Source: Adiantum capillus-veneris (lineage: Eukaryota; Streptophyta; Polypodiopsida; Polypodiales; Pteridaceae). Taken from it: DNA of 64,000 nt. The translations under genes and the position numbers were made by a program. Shown here in pieces: positions 10,363 through 22,549 of the stretch. Positions within the stretch are counted from its first letter, which is position 1. The number at the start of each line of letters is the position of its first letter. The stretch spans positions 24,990,469 through 25,054,468 of the forward strand of contig CM043942.1 in the NCBI GenBank assembly GCA_014529385.2. Direction: 5' to 3'. Below the pieces are notes generated by a model. The model was not told the DNA's origin, ran no database searches, and worked only from the letters and a program-made list of their open reading frames with translations.

Positions 10363-10754
10363 ACATGCCGCTTATAGATCACGAGCTCCTTGGCTCCCTT
10401 TATAGGCGAGATTTGTAGGTTATAAAATCAACTAAAGGCTAGGTAGGGAAAACCCACTGTCGAATTCCTAAAAATAAATCATAAAAATCATTTGTTAATA
10501 ATTTTGACCAGGGGGTCAGTTTTTGGGTGAAACTGTTGCACATTTGCCATTCGGGAATACGATTCGACGCGAAAAATGGCTTATTGGATTTCTTTAATCT
10601 ACATGCACGTCGTGCCAGATGCCCACCATAGTGTAATAACATTTGTTAAAACGTGTGTACAAACTGTTTATGCAAGAGGGTTCCCTCCTCCATCCATCCA
10701 CTTGGCATCCAAAGCTGGATAGTTTTGAACTTGATCAAATATCGACGTGGCAGC
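10363..10754 (-). mobile_element. F-type LTR, inner piece (gypsy-C 3' LTR start)
   Basis: On the minus strand it has the aaccctcttgcataaa...gttattacacta.ggtgggcatctggca.gacgtgcatgtag block and the tgtgcaacagtttcaccc block of the F LTRs (37430-37580, 39900-40070), then a TATA-like ctataaaggg at about 10398-10408. About 190 bp of the usual LTR start is missing next to the gypsy-C coding end. Confidence 0.6.
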
Positions 10755-11845
10755 TTACTTTTCACTTTCCTTTCCTTGTGAGCTAGGACCTATTCTAGAA
10801 TGAGTCTCCACTGTCTCTTCTACTTCGGGCTGCTTCACTGGCTCCTTTTCCACTTGTACTTCACCTTTGAAAGGTCTCAATAGACTCACATGAAAAGCAC
10901 CATGAATCTTCCAAGTAGCTGGTAACTTTAGCCTAAAGGATACATCATTGATCTTTTCTTGGATCTTGAAAGGGCCATAGTATTGCATTCTTAGCTTAAG
11001 AAAAACCCGCTTCTTACACTTCCGTTTTTGTAGGCGTGTCTTCTCAAACCGTAATAGCACCCAATCATCTTTCAGTCACGCCGTTGCTTGTCTGTTGTCT
11101 TCTTATGCTGCCCTTGAGACTTCTCTAGAGCCTCCCATACCTTGGCAAAAGCAGTTTCTAGATCATGTGTATATTGATATGCTTCAAAAATCTTATCTTT
11201 GGTGCTCAGAATAGGTGGGAACGTTCTTGATACCCTCGATAATCTCAAACGGTGCCTTCCACATAGATGTATGAACCGTATTTTTGTAGGCAAACTCCAC
11301 CGAGGGCAAATACTTCTCCCATTGAGTCTTCTGGTTAGAGATATACGACTTTAACAAGTCAAAGACCACTGAATTGGCTCTCTCCAATTGCCCATCTGTC
11401 TGAGGGTGGAATGAGGACGAGAATTTATGCCGTGTGCATATATTCTCTCAGATTGCCCTCCAAAACAAAGCCGTGAAGTGAGGATCTCTATCTGGAACTA
11501 TAGATTTAGGCATACAATGCAATCAAAAAATATGCAAGACAAACAACTTAGCCAAATGGTCTGCTTTAATTGACCTCTTCACCAAAATAAAGTGAGCTTG
11601 TTTGCTGAATCGGCAGATGACTGTCCAAATGCCATCATGCCCACTCCGAGTCTTGAGAAGATAAAAAATGAAGTCCATTGCTATACTCTCCCAAGTTTGG
11701 CTAGGAATAGGTAGAGGTTGTAGCCGGCCTGGTGCCTTATGCTTGTCAAACTTGACCTTTTGGCATACTAAGCAATTGTGAACAAACTCGTATACATCCT
11801 TTTTGAGCCTTGGCCAATAGAAATACTACTCCACCCCTTTCAAAG
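10755..11845 (-). pseudogene. gypsy-C integrase with chromodomain-like tail
   Basis: Reading from 11845 down: the H2C2-type zinc region (YYWPRLKKDVYEFVHNCLVCQK), the core [37 protein letters not shown], a DRDPHFT block, FHPQTDGQLERANSVVFDLLK (10 kb end), then YGPFKIQEKINDVSFRLKLP...HGAFHVSLLRPF, the usual gypsy integrase C-terminal signature (11060-10755). Frames change at about 11390, 11200 and 11060 and stops are present near 11535 and 11440. It sits directly after the protease, with the RT-RNase H part deleted at about 11845. Confidence 0.8.
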
Positions 11846-12586
11846 TCAATAATAATTTCTGCATTTGCATCGGAAATTATATTCGTTTCATAATTCATTG
11901 TGTCATGCTGTTTGACTTTGTACACGTGAGGCTTGAATCCATCACGTCTATCTTTGGACAAATTGATAGTATGTCCTCGAAAGCTAATAAATGGATCATA
12001 TTGGAATAACCAATGGTGACCAAGAATCATGTTGTAGTAAGATAAAGGCATGACTTCAAAATCCAGTTGTCTGCATTATTTTGAATTTCAAGCTGCAACT
12101 TTCGAAGTGTCTCATCACAAGTTAAAATTGATCCATCTGCTAATTCCACATCATGTAAGTGAGATATATTCTGAGTTGGCAAACCAAGTTGTCAAACTAT
12201 CTAAGTGCTGACAAAAATATTAGAGCATCTGTTGTCTGCCAAAACATTGCTGGAGCGACCATTGATAGTTCCAAGAAGGGTCAAAACGTGCTTTGAGAGA
12301 GACTCCAAAACTGAAGGACCACATTGAGCATGCTTCATAAGAATAGTCGTATCCACTAAGACACGAATTGTATTGACCACATATTTTTCTTTATCTTTAG
12401 GAGAAGTTGATTGTTTAGAATTCAATGATGTTTCCGCGTTGGAATTTCTTTTCAAATTAGACGGATGTGGTTTCTTTGGACATTCATACCATCTGTGGTC
12501 ACCAGCACAAATCGTACATAATCCATCCTTCTTTAAAGTCGAAGAAGCATTTGACGAAGAGCCTTGCTGAGTGTGGGAACGCCGAT
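11846..12586 (-). pseudogene. gypsy-C nucleocapsid and protease region
   Basis: It contains a CCHC-type knuckle (CTICAGDHRWYEC, about 12500) followed by a Lys/Asn/Ser-rich linker, a protease-like region with NGRSSNVLADN (12240) in place of the catalytic D-S-G, and the downstream protease hallmark MILGHHWLFQYDP (12020-11980). The frame then runs into integrase sequence at about 11845, so about 1.5 kb of reverse transcriptase and RNase H is absent. The upstream gag continues on the far side of gypsy-B at 35374. Confidence 0.7.
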
Positions 12587-13647
12587 TGTAATGTGCAGCG
12601 GAGAATGATGGTGTAAGCTCAAGAGTGACGAGTAAGTGCTCAAGGTTCCTTTTACTTAGCGGAAGGGAGAGCCTTTTGTCCTTAGAGAGAGAGTGTAATG
12701 ACCAAAACAAAGAGATTGAGAGTGCAACTGCATGAGAGTGCTAAAGAGAGAGAGAGAGAAGATACGACACCAGATGGGGTCCCAAAGGACCCAAACCCCC
12801 CTCCAAGGGCTCCTCTCTATTGCTAGAGAGGTATTAAATATTTGCTTTAGATTGCACAAGGTTTGGTACAATGCGTCTAGATGCTGTGGTGCTTTACGAC
12901 GACGACGAAGACTGATGGCTGAAAATGAAAAACGCTAGGGCTGAGGCTGGCTGACAACTGAGCGCTGTCCTAGGGCTGAATTCTGCAATGATACCGACGA
13001 CGGCGAGGCTATGCAAAAACGTTGGTGGTTGAAATCTGAAAACGCTGGCTGAAACTGATGGCAATTGTAGATTCCGGCGAGCATCTGGTACAGGAACGGT
13101 ACTGTGCCACGAAGCTAAGTGCTGGCTTGCTGATGCAAAACGCTAAGGGTTGAAACTCGAAACGCTGGCTCTTGCTAGCAAAAATGCTAGATCTGCTGTC
13201 TTGTGAGAAGACGCAAGGCTGCTGAGTCTTGAGGTGCACTGCTGGTCTGTGCTCCTTGGTCTTCTTCACCTGTGTCTTCTGCTCTCTACTGGCAGCCCAA
13301 GCCTCCCTTTATAGCTGCATAAATCTGGGTCGAGCAGTGCCAGATTTGAGCTCTACGATTTGGCTTAATAAAAGGTCACTTATTATAAAATAAGTGCAAG
13401 AGGTGGTTCACATGCACTCAAGGAAAAGAGGTTCATGGGGTAAAAAATGCTCATGCAAGGTATTGGGTGTTGATTCTAATGATTGTGGGTTGTGCAATCA
13501 GAGGGTATGCAGCTACTCTTAAGTGCCTGGACATGCACGGCTTGTGTACAGGCTCACAAGGGTGCCAGAACACTTCCTAGGCTACCTAAACCCTAGAGGT
13601 AGGAATAGCTTGTCCACATGCACATAGGGTTAGATGTGCACTTGACA
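12587..13647 (-). mobile_element. 3' LTR of gypsy-B
   Basis: 1061 bp, TGTAATGTGCAGCGG at the left and ...GCACTTGACA at the right. The adjacent TCCCCCCTTTTC (13648-13659) is the reverse of a polypurine tract. It matches the gypsy-A LTRs in reverse orientation and the broken right-hand LTR (28702-35373). Short GA tracts at 12684-12692 and 12744-12759 mark the sites that are expanded in other copies. Confidence 0.92.
13307..13313 (-). promoter_or_regulatory. TATA-like box in gypsy-B LTR
   Basis: TATAAAG on the minus strand within gctataaagggagg. It lies upstream, in sense, of the GA/CT-rich R/U5 part, as expected for the LTR promoter. The same box is kept in the right-hand LTR (about 31606-31612, tccttca tagc, degraded). 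Confidence 0.5.
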
Positions 13648-13929
13648 TCCCCCCTTTTCAAGGTGAGGTACTGGTATCGAGCTGCATGGCTTCTTTGTAG
13701 TTTGCCAACAACTCAGGGTAATTTGTTAAAAATGCTTCGTCAACCCACACTGCCTCGTTGGTTCCTCGATCTTTGAACTTCAAAAGGTATTGTCATGCTT
13801 GCTTCTTTGATCCATGTCAAAATCGATGCAGCATGCTATGGTTCCATGACTTTTGCTTCATCAATGATTTCTGGTTCTTCTTGAGAAATGTCCTTTGGTG
13901 GGTCTCCTTGAATCAACTTTAACCAAGAA

Positions 13930-14654
13930 ATATGGAAAATGTTGTGCATTGACTATGAGTTAGGCAAGTAAAATCTCATTTATCTTTTTAATGACTGGAA
14001 ACGGATCATACATACGAAAAGACAACTTGGGACACTCCTTTCCTACTTGCTTAAGACGACGTTTCATGATCCGAAGATAGAACCAATCCCCTTTCTTGAT
14101 AGTAACGTCCTGACGATGCTTGTAGCTTGTCGTGAATAAGATTCTTGAGCCTTGCTTAGCCAAAGCTTCACACTCTCAGTAATCACATACAAGGACTGGC
14201 TCTCAGTATTGGCATCAGGCAACTGTCTGATTGATCGAGTCAACAACGACTGAAACGGACGGCCAAATGTTGCCTCATATGGAGTTCTACAAATGGCATT
14301 GGAATATGAGTCATTTAAAATTGCTTGAACTAATGGGAGATATTGCTCCCAATGAGACTGTTGATTATGCACATAAAACTTCAAAACATCGAAAGCAAAC
14401 TGATTGTAGATCTCAATTTGATCATAAGACTAAGAATGAAATGTGGATGAGAAATTTAACTTGGTGTCAAAATTTTCAAAAAGTGCTTTCCAAAAATTAG
14501 ACGTGAACTTGACATCCCTATCTGACACAATCATTGGCAAACCACAAAGGGGATACCAATTGTTAATGTACAATCGTGCTACATCTTGTGTTGTGACTGT
14601 GGCCTTATAAGGAATCAACATGCAAAACTTGCTGAAACAATTAACAATGGTCAA
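13930..14654 (-). pseudogene. gypsy-B integrase core and C-terminal part
   Basis: Catalytic core sequence CFSKFCMLIPYKATVTTQDVARLY and GLPMIVSDRDVKFTSNFW (14640-14500) includes the Asp of the central D in SDRDVKF; then NQQSHWEQYLPLVQ..LNDS (14370-14290) and CRTPYEATFGRPFQS. The tail KKGDWFYLR...PKLSFRMYDPFPVIKKI (14110-13980) is the usual gypsy SH3-like C-terminus. Frames shift between 14430 and 14384 and near 14160; a TAG lies at about 14430. Confidence 0.75.
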
Positions 14655-14657
14655 ACA

Positions 14658-15630
14658 CTAAGTATTCCTTGAATGCAAACTAGGTGGAAGATTAGTCACA
14701 AAATCCATAGAAATGTCCTGAAATGGTCTTTCGGGAATAGGCAGCAGGAGCAAGAGGTCGTGCTGCTTACCCGTAGGGGCTTTTACCTTTTGACAAATGA
14801 AACAATGTATGATATACTTAAACACATCTTTTCGCATTTTAGGCCAATAAAAGAATCTTTCCACTTTTTCTAAAGTGGTATTCATGCCTGTGTACCCACT
14901 CGTGAGTGCATCATGTGTATCGTGCAATACGGCTTGCCTGAGAGGAGGCAACACACACAGATGGTGGCAAAAATACAAGAGACGCTCACGAATGAGATAA
15001 TTGCTAGGCCCTTGGGAAACAAGAGCCTGCAACCATTGCTTACCAAACTTGGAATCTGCATACTTGTTCTTCATACTCTCAAAAGAGACACCTTGAATAG
15101 GGACGGCTGAACTTGTCTCAAAAGCCAAAATATGTCCTTTGCGACTTAATGCATCTGCAATAGGGTTAGCTTTAGTTGGAACATACTCAATCAAACCTCC
15201 AAATTGCTCAAAAAATTGAGACCACCGTGCTTGGCGGTCACCCCAATGTGCACTAGGCTTAGACTGAAGCCATTTGAGGGCTTGATGATCAGTACGAACA
15301 ATAAACTCTCTAACATACAAGAAATGCTTCCAATGCTTGAGGAGAATGAATGATAGAGAGAAGTTTCTTATCATACACATAATAATTCTTTTTCGCACTG
15401 TTTAACTTCCCATTGAGAAATGCAATTGGACGGCCATGATGTTGTAGCACATCTCCTATGGTGATGTTGTTTGCATCCGTCCATACCTCAAAGGGGTCAT
15501 CCCAAGAGGCAAGGATGAGACACGGGGTCTCAGTCCCAGCAACCTTGAGAGCGTCAAAAACCTCGATGGCTGCCTCGGGTAAAACAACGCACTGACGGCG
15601 AGTTTTCACCCCTTTCAAAACATCAATCAT
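14658..15630 (-). pseudogene. gypsy-B RNase H and integrase zinc-binding domain
   Basis: RNase H: PFEVWTDANNITIGDVLQHHGRPIAFLNGKL (15510-15410) with the first catalytic Asp (WTDAN), then FIVRTDHQALKWLQSKPS (15310-15260) and the LIEYVPTKANPIADALSRK end (15180-15130). The integrase zinc region follows, HDTHDALTSGYTGMNTT...YWPKMRKDVFKYIIHCFICQK (14930-14780), an H-H-C-C finger. One frame break lies near 15390-15310. Otherwise this is the longest intact part of the gypsy-B pol. Confidence 0.8.
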
Positions 15631-15639
15631 GGGTGCGGC

Positions 15640-16135
15640 AATGCGTGCAAAATCCTTAATATGCGAACTATACCCTTGACACTAACCAAGAAAAGCTCGC
15701 ACATCATATTTTTTTTTGGGCAAATCCCAATTATGAATTTGTTCTAGCTTTGCGGGGTCCAACTTGACACCGTCTACAAAAATGATATAGCCCAAATAAG
15801 TAACCTCAGTTAGAAAAAATTCGGACTTCTTAGCTGCAATGTATATTTGAAACTCATCTAAACAGGCTAAGACCCTTTCTACGTCCCATTCATGCCGTAC
15901 CATGAGGCAGAAAAAGTGAGCATATCATCTAGAAAAATATAAACACACGCCAATCATGTCACCAAAATGGCCTACCATGAGACGGTTGAACGTACCCATG
16001 ACACCTGTCAATCCAAAAGGCATAGGAACATACTCCCATTGCCCCTGCTCGGTGCAAAAAGCGGTTTTGTAGATGTCGCCTTTGAATACCCTTACCTGAT
16101 GGTACCCACTTTTGAGATCGACTTTGCTAACATCT
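15640..16135 (-). pseudogene. gypsy-B reverse transcriptase, second half only
   Basis: It starts in the middle of RT at the KSGYHQVRV motif (16125-16100), then IYKTAF, PFGLTGVMGTFNRLM and, in the next frame, YIFLDDMLTFSA (15945-15905), whose LDD holds two catalytic Asp. FFLTEVTYLGYII and LDPAKLEQI...VRAFLG follow (15830-15685). The finger part before SGYH is missing: NRLNGAK (upstream of SGYH) is joined to protease sequence at about 16170. Frames change near 15960 and a stop lies at 15682. Confidence 0.75.
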
Positions 16136-17288
16136 TTGCGCCATTGAGTCTATTGAGGATTAAAGAGTGCATGTCAAAAGTGAAACCAAACACCTTGATA
16201 GGAGATGCGGGAATAGCTTCGAGGTGAGCTCTCTTAACAAGAGAGTTACTGACCACATCATGCGTACTGCGAAAGTCAAACAAGACCACAACACGTTGAC
16301 CATTCACATGACCATAACATTTAAAGAGAGATTCATCACGGTGTTCCTTAGAAATGTGGTGTATGCTTTTTGGATTAATCAATGTGTTGGCAGAAGATGT
16401 GGGTTCCGTTGTTGCTTTAGGTGGTGCTTTCTTAGGACAATCTTTCTTTACATGACCCTTAGTGTGACATTGATAGCATCTTCCTTCTTTACCACAAGCG
16501 GCACTTTCTTCCATAGTTACCTATCCTCCTACGATTCCTTGAGCGGATTTTTCATGAGGTGTTAAGTTAGGTTTATCTTGAGATTTAGTCCTACCCTTAT
16601 ATTCATTTTGAGAGTTCTGTGCTCGTGATGTAGAGGAAGATTGAGAAGAAGAGTTACCATTAGGCTTACCGTTCTTGCCGTTCTTACCATTGGATGGGTT
16701 CTGCGGGTTTTGAGAGTTACTTTGAGACAACTTGGCCTCCTTAGGCTTACCTTTTTTGTGCTTTATTTCTTGGGCGAGGGCGATCGCCACCGCCGCATTG
16801 TAGTCCGTGGGGTTGAATACTTGCACATCAAACTTGATGTACTCCTCTAATCCGAAGAGGAAAGCCTCCTTTCGTTCGGCATCCGATTAGCGCAATTGGA
16901 TGTCAAACTGCAAGATAAGGTTAGAAAAAGACGTAATAGGAGTGCCATTTTGCCTAAAGACCACACCAATCTTCCTTTAAGCGATCTAGGTTCTATTGTG
17001 GCATGAAGCGAGCCTTGAGTTTGTCTTGGAAGTCGCCTCAACTGAGGGGGGAATGGCATCCGGATTCTGCGGCCTTATCAAGGTGCTCAGCCAACTGTGA
17101 CTCTTGCCAATCTTGATACCAATTAATGGCATCACCCGCTAGATACATGACAGTAGTCAAAACTTTACTGTTACTTGTTTTCTTATTAGTCGCAAAGTAA
17201 GCATTAAATTGATGCAACCAAAAATGAATTGCGGAAGCATCCATCTTACCATCGTACTCACTAAACGTCAACTTGTCAGTGACGGGAT
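16136..17288 (-). pseudogene. gypsy-B gag C-terminal half, zinc knuckle, protease
   Basis: Capsid block FSEYDGKMDASAIHFWLHQF (17265-17210) with NAYFATNKK and LAGDAINWYQ; a frame-broken middle (17059-16847); DYNAAVAIALAQEIKHKKGK then a Ser/Asn/Gly/Lys-rich linker (16810-16600); the CCHC knuckle CYQCHTKGHVKKDC (16475-16434); and protease RVVVLFDFRSTHDVVSNSL (16300-16245) where the D-S-G motif reads D-F-R. Copia-1 is inserted immediately upstream at 17289; the gag frame continues without a break at 22840. Confidence 0.8.
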
Positions 17289-17568
17289 TGATGAGCGCGC
17301 GGTGGTGTGTGCAAGTGATAGAGCACGCGAAGATGTGCAGGCCTTGAAGCTTGAAGCGGAGGCACTGTGCTGCAGAAGGGAAGCGTTAGCAGAACGAAGA
17401 GGGAGAGAGAGAGAGAGCTCACGTTTTTGGAGAAAACTCAATAAGTGAGTTTTGGCTTTTCCCACTTTTATTATAAGTGACCTTTAAAAAATGTGTCTAG
17501 GTTCAATATGAACCTGGACAAAGTATAAAAATGTACAAAAAGGGGTTATTTAGGCCTTTAACCCAACA
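17289..17568 (-). mobile_element. 3' LTR of copia-1
   Basis: TGATGAGCGCGCGG to CCCAACA. It matches 22564-22839 almost base for base, including a GA-rich stretch (17400-17420). Confidence 0.95.
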
Positions 17569-19095
17569 ACCTCCCACTTAAAGGCATAAATGACGCCTTT
17601 AAGTTAACCAACTCCCACCAGCTGTATGCAATGCTAGCCTTAGCAAGACTCTTGGTGAGAACATTTGCAGGGTTATCCTGTGTATGGATCTTAGTCAAGC
17701 TGACTAGACCATCCTCCAATACCTGTCGTATGAAGTGGTACCGCACATCTATGTGTTTGGTACGCGCATGGAACATGGCATTTTTGGCTAAATAGACAAC
17801 ACTTTGGCTATTACAACCCAACACGGGTGTATGAGCAGGCATGCCAAGTTCTTTTGCAAGTCTGCCCAACCAAATGGCCTCTTTTGAAGCCTTCGTGGTT
17901 GCAATATATTCAACCTCAGTAGTACTCAATGCCACAATTTTCTGTAACCTAGAACACCAAGAGACTGTACCATCAGCAATGGCAAATACATATCCACTGG
18001 TAGATTTCCTGGTACCCATGTCACCTACCATGTCTGCATCACAATATCCTTGCAACTCACTTTTGCCATAACAGATACACTTTGATTGTGTACCTTTCAA
18101 ATATCTCAGAATGCATTTGACAGCTTCCCAACGCGCTTTGCCAGGATTCGACACGTATCGACTAACAACTCCCACTGCATAAGCAATGTCGGGACGAGTG
18201 GCAACCATAGCATACATAAGAGAACCAGAAGCTGATGCATAAGGGATTCCCTTCATTGCTTTCAATGCCACCTCATCCTTTGGGCAATCTGCGTTGCTAA
18301 GCTTAGTGTATGGAGGTAAAGGTACTCCAAGAGGCTTAGCATCAACCATATTACACCTGTCAACTACTTTTGCAATGTACCTTTCTTGAGATAAAAAGAG
18401 AAATTTCAGCTTTCTATCTCTTTTAATACGCATGCCCAAAATATGCTCTGTATCACCCAAATCCTTCATAGCAAATGTTGAATTTAGCTTACGTTTCAGA
18501 GCATCAAGACTAGTCTTATGTTTCCCGGCAAGCAGCATGTCATCAACATAGAGAACAAGTATGAAGGGACTACCATCTTCATCCCTTTTCGTATACAAAC
18601 AATGATCTGCATGGCTGCGTTTAAAGCCGTGAGACAGCATAAAAGTGTCAAACTTCTTATACCACTGCCATGATGATTGCCTCAAACCATACAGAGCCCT
18701 TTTCAGTTTGCATACAAGTTCCTCACGTGTAGGAACTACAAAACCTTCAGGTTGTTTCATGTATATGTCCTCTTCAATGTCACCGTGCAAAAACGCTATC
18801 TTTACATCCATTTGATTCAATTCCAAATCAAGCACCGCAACGAGAGCAAAAAGGACACGTAAAGTTGTAAGCTTTACAACGGGAGAAAAGATTTCGTGAA
18901 AATCAATTCCTTCTTTCTGTGCATATCCTTTTGCAACCAATCTTGCCTTGTACTTGGGTTTTTCATCCACAATCTTAATCTTGTATACCCATTTGTTAGG
19001 AAGAGCCTTTCTCCCTTTAGGCAATGGCACAAGATCCCAAGTATCATTTGCATACAAGGATTTCATTTCCTCTTGCATTGCAACACTGTTGACTC
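17569..19095 (-). CDS. copia-1 reverse transcriptase and RNase H
   Basis: An uninterrupted 506-codon frame (19078-17558, running a few codons into the LTR). RT (RVT_2 type) begins EMKSLYANDTWDLVPLPKG; KARLVAKGY near residue 46, the ELNQMDVKIAFLHG block (catalytic Asp in MDVKIAFL) near 87-100, and LVLYVDDMLLAG with the YVDD box at 177-180. RNase H has GYCDADMVGD, the STTEVEYIA segment and the C-terminal KHIDVRYHFIRQ...DNPANVLTK. All catalytic residues seen are in place. It is separated from the integrase by a frameshift near 19090, so as it stands it cannot be made as one polyprotein. Confidence 0.88.
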
Positions 19096-20484
19096 ACATG
19101 TCTTTGCCTCTTTATACGTAAGAGGTTCTCCCTCATCTGTCAACATAATGTAATGCAAAGAGGGATCATATCTACTCTCAGTCCATCTTGGACGAGTAGA
19201 CCGCCTCACTCAATGATGCACATTATCCGGTAATGAGTCTACATCAGGTGGTAGAATAAAATCATCAACAATGGGTTGCTGTACATCATTTTCAGCACCA
19301 TTTTCAACATTGTTTCGTGGCTGCAAATGCCCTTTAGGAGCCTCAATTTGTTGTCCAACATCATCTGGCTCAAACACCACTGGATCATCTACATTTTCAG
19401 CCATATACGGTGCATCCTGAGGGTCAAAAATAGGCCTAACAGGTGGCTGGTCATGCTGAAATTTGATCTTTTTATGGTCACGCTTTGAGGCACAATTGTT
19501 TTGAAGCAGCCTTGCCTCATTAAAAACAACATCCCAGCTGCGTACAACCCTTTTGAGCTGAGGTAACCAAATCCTATAACCCATTTCGCCTTCTTCACCA
19601 TATCCCATGAAAAGGTCTTTAATGGATTTAGCATCTAGTTTACTCCTCAACTTAGGTCTAACATGCATAAAAGCCTCGCAACCAAAAATGCGTAAGTGAT
19701 CGTATGAAGCAGGTTTGCCAGACCAAACCTCTTCAGGGATGTCACCTATCAAAGACATGTGAGGGGATCGATTGCACATATGAACTGTAGTTTTCAAAGC
19801 TTCTCCCCAAAATCCATGAGAGAGATTAGCTGTGTACAACATGCATCTCAGCCTCTCACAAAGTGTCCTATTGAATCTTTCAGCCACACCATTAGAAGAG
19901 GGGCTATATGGCACAGTAAGCTCCCTCTTAATGGCCAAATTTTCACAAAATTTGTTAAATTCAGCACTTGTTGTGAACTCCCTCCCATTGTCCGTATGCA
20001 AGCATTTTAGCTTTCTACCTGTTTGGGTGGTCACAAATGCATGAAATCTCTTAAACGCAGCAAAGGCTTCATCCTTGGATTTAAGCAAATAAACCCAAAT
20101 TTTTCTAGAATGATCATCAACAAAGGAGACAAAATAGCATGCACCTCCCATAGACTTAGTAGGCATGCTACATACATCAGAATGTACAAGATCAAGCACA
20201 CAAGATTTACGAGAGACACCAGAGTAATAAGAACGCTTTACTTGCTTGCCATATTGACATTCATTTCAAAAGTCAAGCTTTGTGCCTTTAGGATCAAGCT
20301 TGTTCAAAGTACAAAGTTTAGAAAGGCCCTTTTGGCTCATATGGCCAAGCCTCTTGTGCCACAACTCCATGTGAGAGTTAATTTCAGCCAATGCAATAAA
20401 GTTGCCCAACACGGCCTTTCCATGCATGTAGTAAAGTGTCCCTTTCTTTGTGCCCTTTACAATCAGCCTTGAGCCTTTAGTCAT
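19096..20484 (-). pseudogene. copia-1 GAG-pre-integrase and integrase
   Basis: The H-H-C-C zinc part MELWHKRLGHMSQKGLSKL (20370-20310) has its first Cys codon turned to a stop (LDF-stop-NECQYGK at 20266). The core runs SDVCSMPTKSMGGACYFVSFVDDHSRKIWVY, CLHTDNGREF and PYSPSSNGVAERFNRTL, giving a D-D-E triad (20180-19860). It continues to FGCEAFMH and a stop at 19210, then more integrase-RT linker to the frameshift near 19090. Two nonsense changes and one shift make it defective. Confidence 0.82.
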
Positions 20485-20505
20485 TTTCCATGATCCTCTC
20501 TCAAA

Positions 20506-21809
20506 CTAGATGCCGTAACCATGCATATCTATCTGACCAACAGAAAGCAGACTCTTCTTGATTCCCGACACATATCTAACATCATGCAAGACAAGCTCAT
20601 TTGTGCCATCTATGGAGAGATGCACAGTGCCAATACCCTCAATGGAACATGCATGATTATTTCCAAGGTATACATGGCCACGCTTGCCTGCATCAAAAGT
20701 AGAGAAACACTCCTTGATAGGAGTCACATGAAATGAAGCACCGGAATCAACAATCCAAGTCTGGGATAATGCATCATTGACAATCAACAAAGCATCAATA
20801 AGATCACTCTTGGTGATCTGCATGTCCTGTGAATGAACATTAAGAGAGGCGTCAATGTCATAAGCATCATCATCTGACAAAGTGGCACACAAGATGTTCT
20901 CTACATCTGACAACTCCTTAATCACAACACTAGAAGCCACATTGGCCTTCTCTTTGTCCTTTGAGCTATCCTGTGCATCTGTCTTGACTTCCTTCTTCTC
21001 TTTCTTTTTGTCTCCGCCATTCTTTTTCCGTTCTAACTCGGCTTTGTAGTACCTGTAATCAGGTTTCTTGTGACCTTTCCTGCCACACTGATAGCAAGTC
21101 AGATCATTCTTGCCTTTTCTTGCCTTTTCTGGCATTTCCCCTTTCCTTACTCTCACTCTTACTCCTTTGTGCATAGGCATTCTTCTTTTCTGTCCTGCCT
21201 CTGTCCTGCCTCTAACCATGTTGGCAGAGCTGCCTCCCTCTCCACTTGCTTTCCTCTTGATTTCAAGATAGAACCCCTAACACCATCAAAGGTCAAATTG
21301 GGGTTGGATAATGAGACCACCAATGTTTCCCATGACTCAGGTAAGGTCATAAGCAAGAAGATAGCTTTCAGCTTATCATCGAAAGGAGGCAAGTCTGAGT
21401 CCTGTAACTGCGACAAAGTACCTGCGAACAATGACAAGTGCTCTGTAGTGCTCTTGGACTCATCTAGTTGCATGCCAACAAGTTTTTGCATCAAATGCGC
21501 TTGGTTGACAGGCGTTGTATTCTCATACATTCCCTTTAACTTCTCCCACAGATCAAAAGCACTTGTGAGACCTTTCACATCAATGACCGTCTCATCGATC
21601 ATGACCATTTTAATGTATGTAACAGCCTTCCTGTTCAGGCTAACCCATGCTTCATCCGTCATATTCTGTGGCTTTACCTGTTCAAGTGCCCCTTCACAAT
21701 CCTTAAGGAATAGGATTCCCTGGATCCTGTCTTTCCAAAGATCGAAACCTGTTCCATAGAACCTCCTAATCTCGAAGAGATTCTTCACATCTGAAGAAGA
21801 TGAGGCCAT
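20506..21809 (-). pseudogene. copia-1 gag and protease
   Basis: Start chosen at MASSSSDVKN (ATG at 21809), the same start as in copia-2. The capsid (UBN2-type) has FDLWKDRIQGILFLKDC, AVTYIKM, LMQKLVGMQLDESKS and PESWETLVVSLS. A frameshift near 21219-21159 precedes the nucleocapsid, CYQCGRKGHKKPDY (the last knuckle Cys is Tyr). The protease core IVDSGASFHVTPIKECFS (20750-20700) keeps the D-S-G triad. A stop at 20506 separates it from the GAG-pre-integrase part. Confidence 0.82.
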
Positions 21810-22549
21810 AGTTGCATGAATAAGAGGGTTAATACGCTGAATTTTTGGACAAAATGCGCAAAAACCGGAGTATAGCCTCACAGAGGTGTGCACTACAGCT
21901 CCAAATGGTCACAGGAGCAATTTGGGGTGAAATAGGTCGATTTGGGCACAAAAAACAATTTCTGAAATTTATGCGCAGGAAATTTCAGCAAGCAAATTTG
22001 TGCTCAAAAACAACAAATTTAGTTGTTTTTAGTCTCACAGAACATACATAAGGCTAATGCACAGCCTTTAGAAGCATGTATGAGCAAAAGCCCCAATTTG
22101 TAGCATCAAATTGCATGAAATTGAGCCACAAATGGTCATACATAACCAAAATTTGTCAAACGTGCGTAGATTGCATCAATTTGCACTTTCCCCAATGTAG
22201 TCGCATCATAAAAACACTTGCAAAAACCTGCGTAAATCTGAAATTTGCTGAAAACATCTGTTTTAGGACCTGTTTTTCAGCAATTTTAGTGTTTTCAGGT
22301 AGCGGGGACTTAGCAAAAGTCTTCCCACACCTTAATACATCATTTGCAAAACCTGTATTTTGCTGTCATAACCTGTAATTTACTGATTTTGACCTAATTT
22401 CAGCCTGTTTTAGGTCAATTTGGCTTGCCGGGAGCTCTCTAGTGTCCGGGGACGAGTCCTTTGGCGATGAAATTGCAAAATATCGCGTGAAAGTTGATCT
22501 CCTTGGCTGAAAATCAGTGTTTGCAGGTTTGGGAGCAAACCCTAATTGG
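21810..22549 (-). other. copia-1 leader
   Basis: About 740 bp between gag and the primer-binding site. It is rich in repeated gcaaaattt / aacctgtaattt words and has no coding evidence. Confidence 0.6.

Noticed and set aside
10182-10382. Small frame at the G3 right end as a gene
   Set aside because: It lies wholly in LTR sequence including the shared AATAAA motif.
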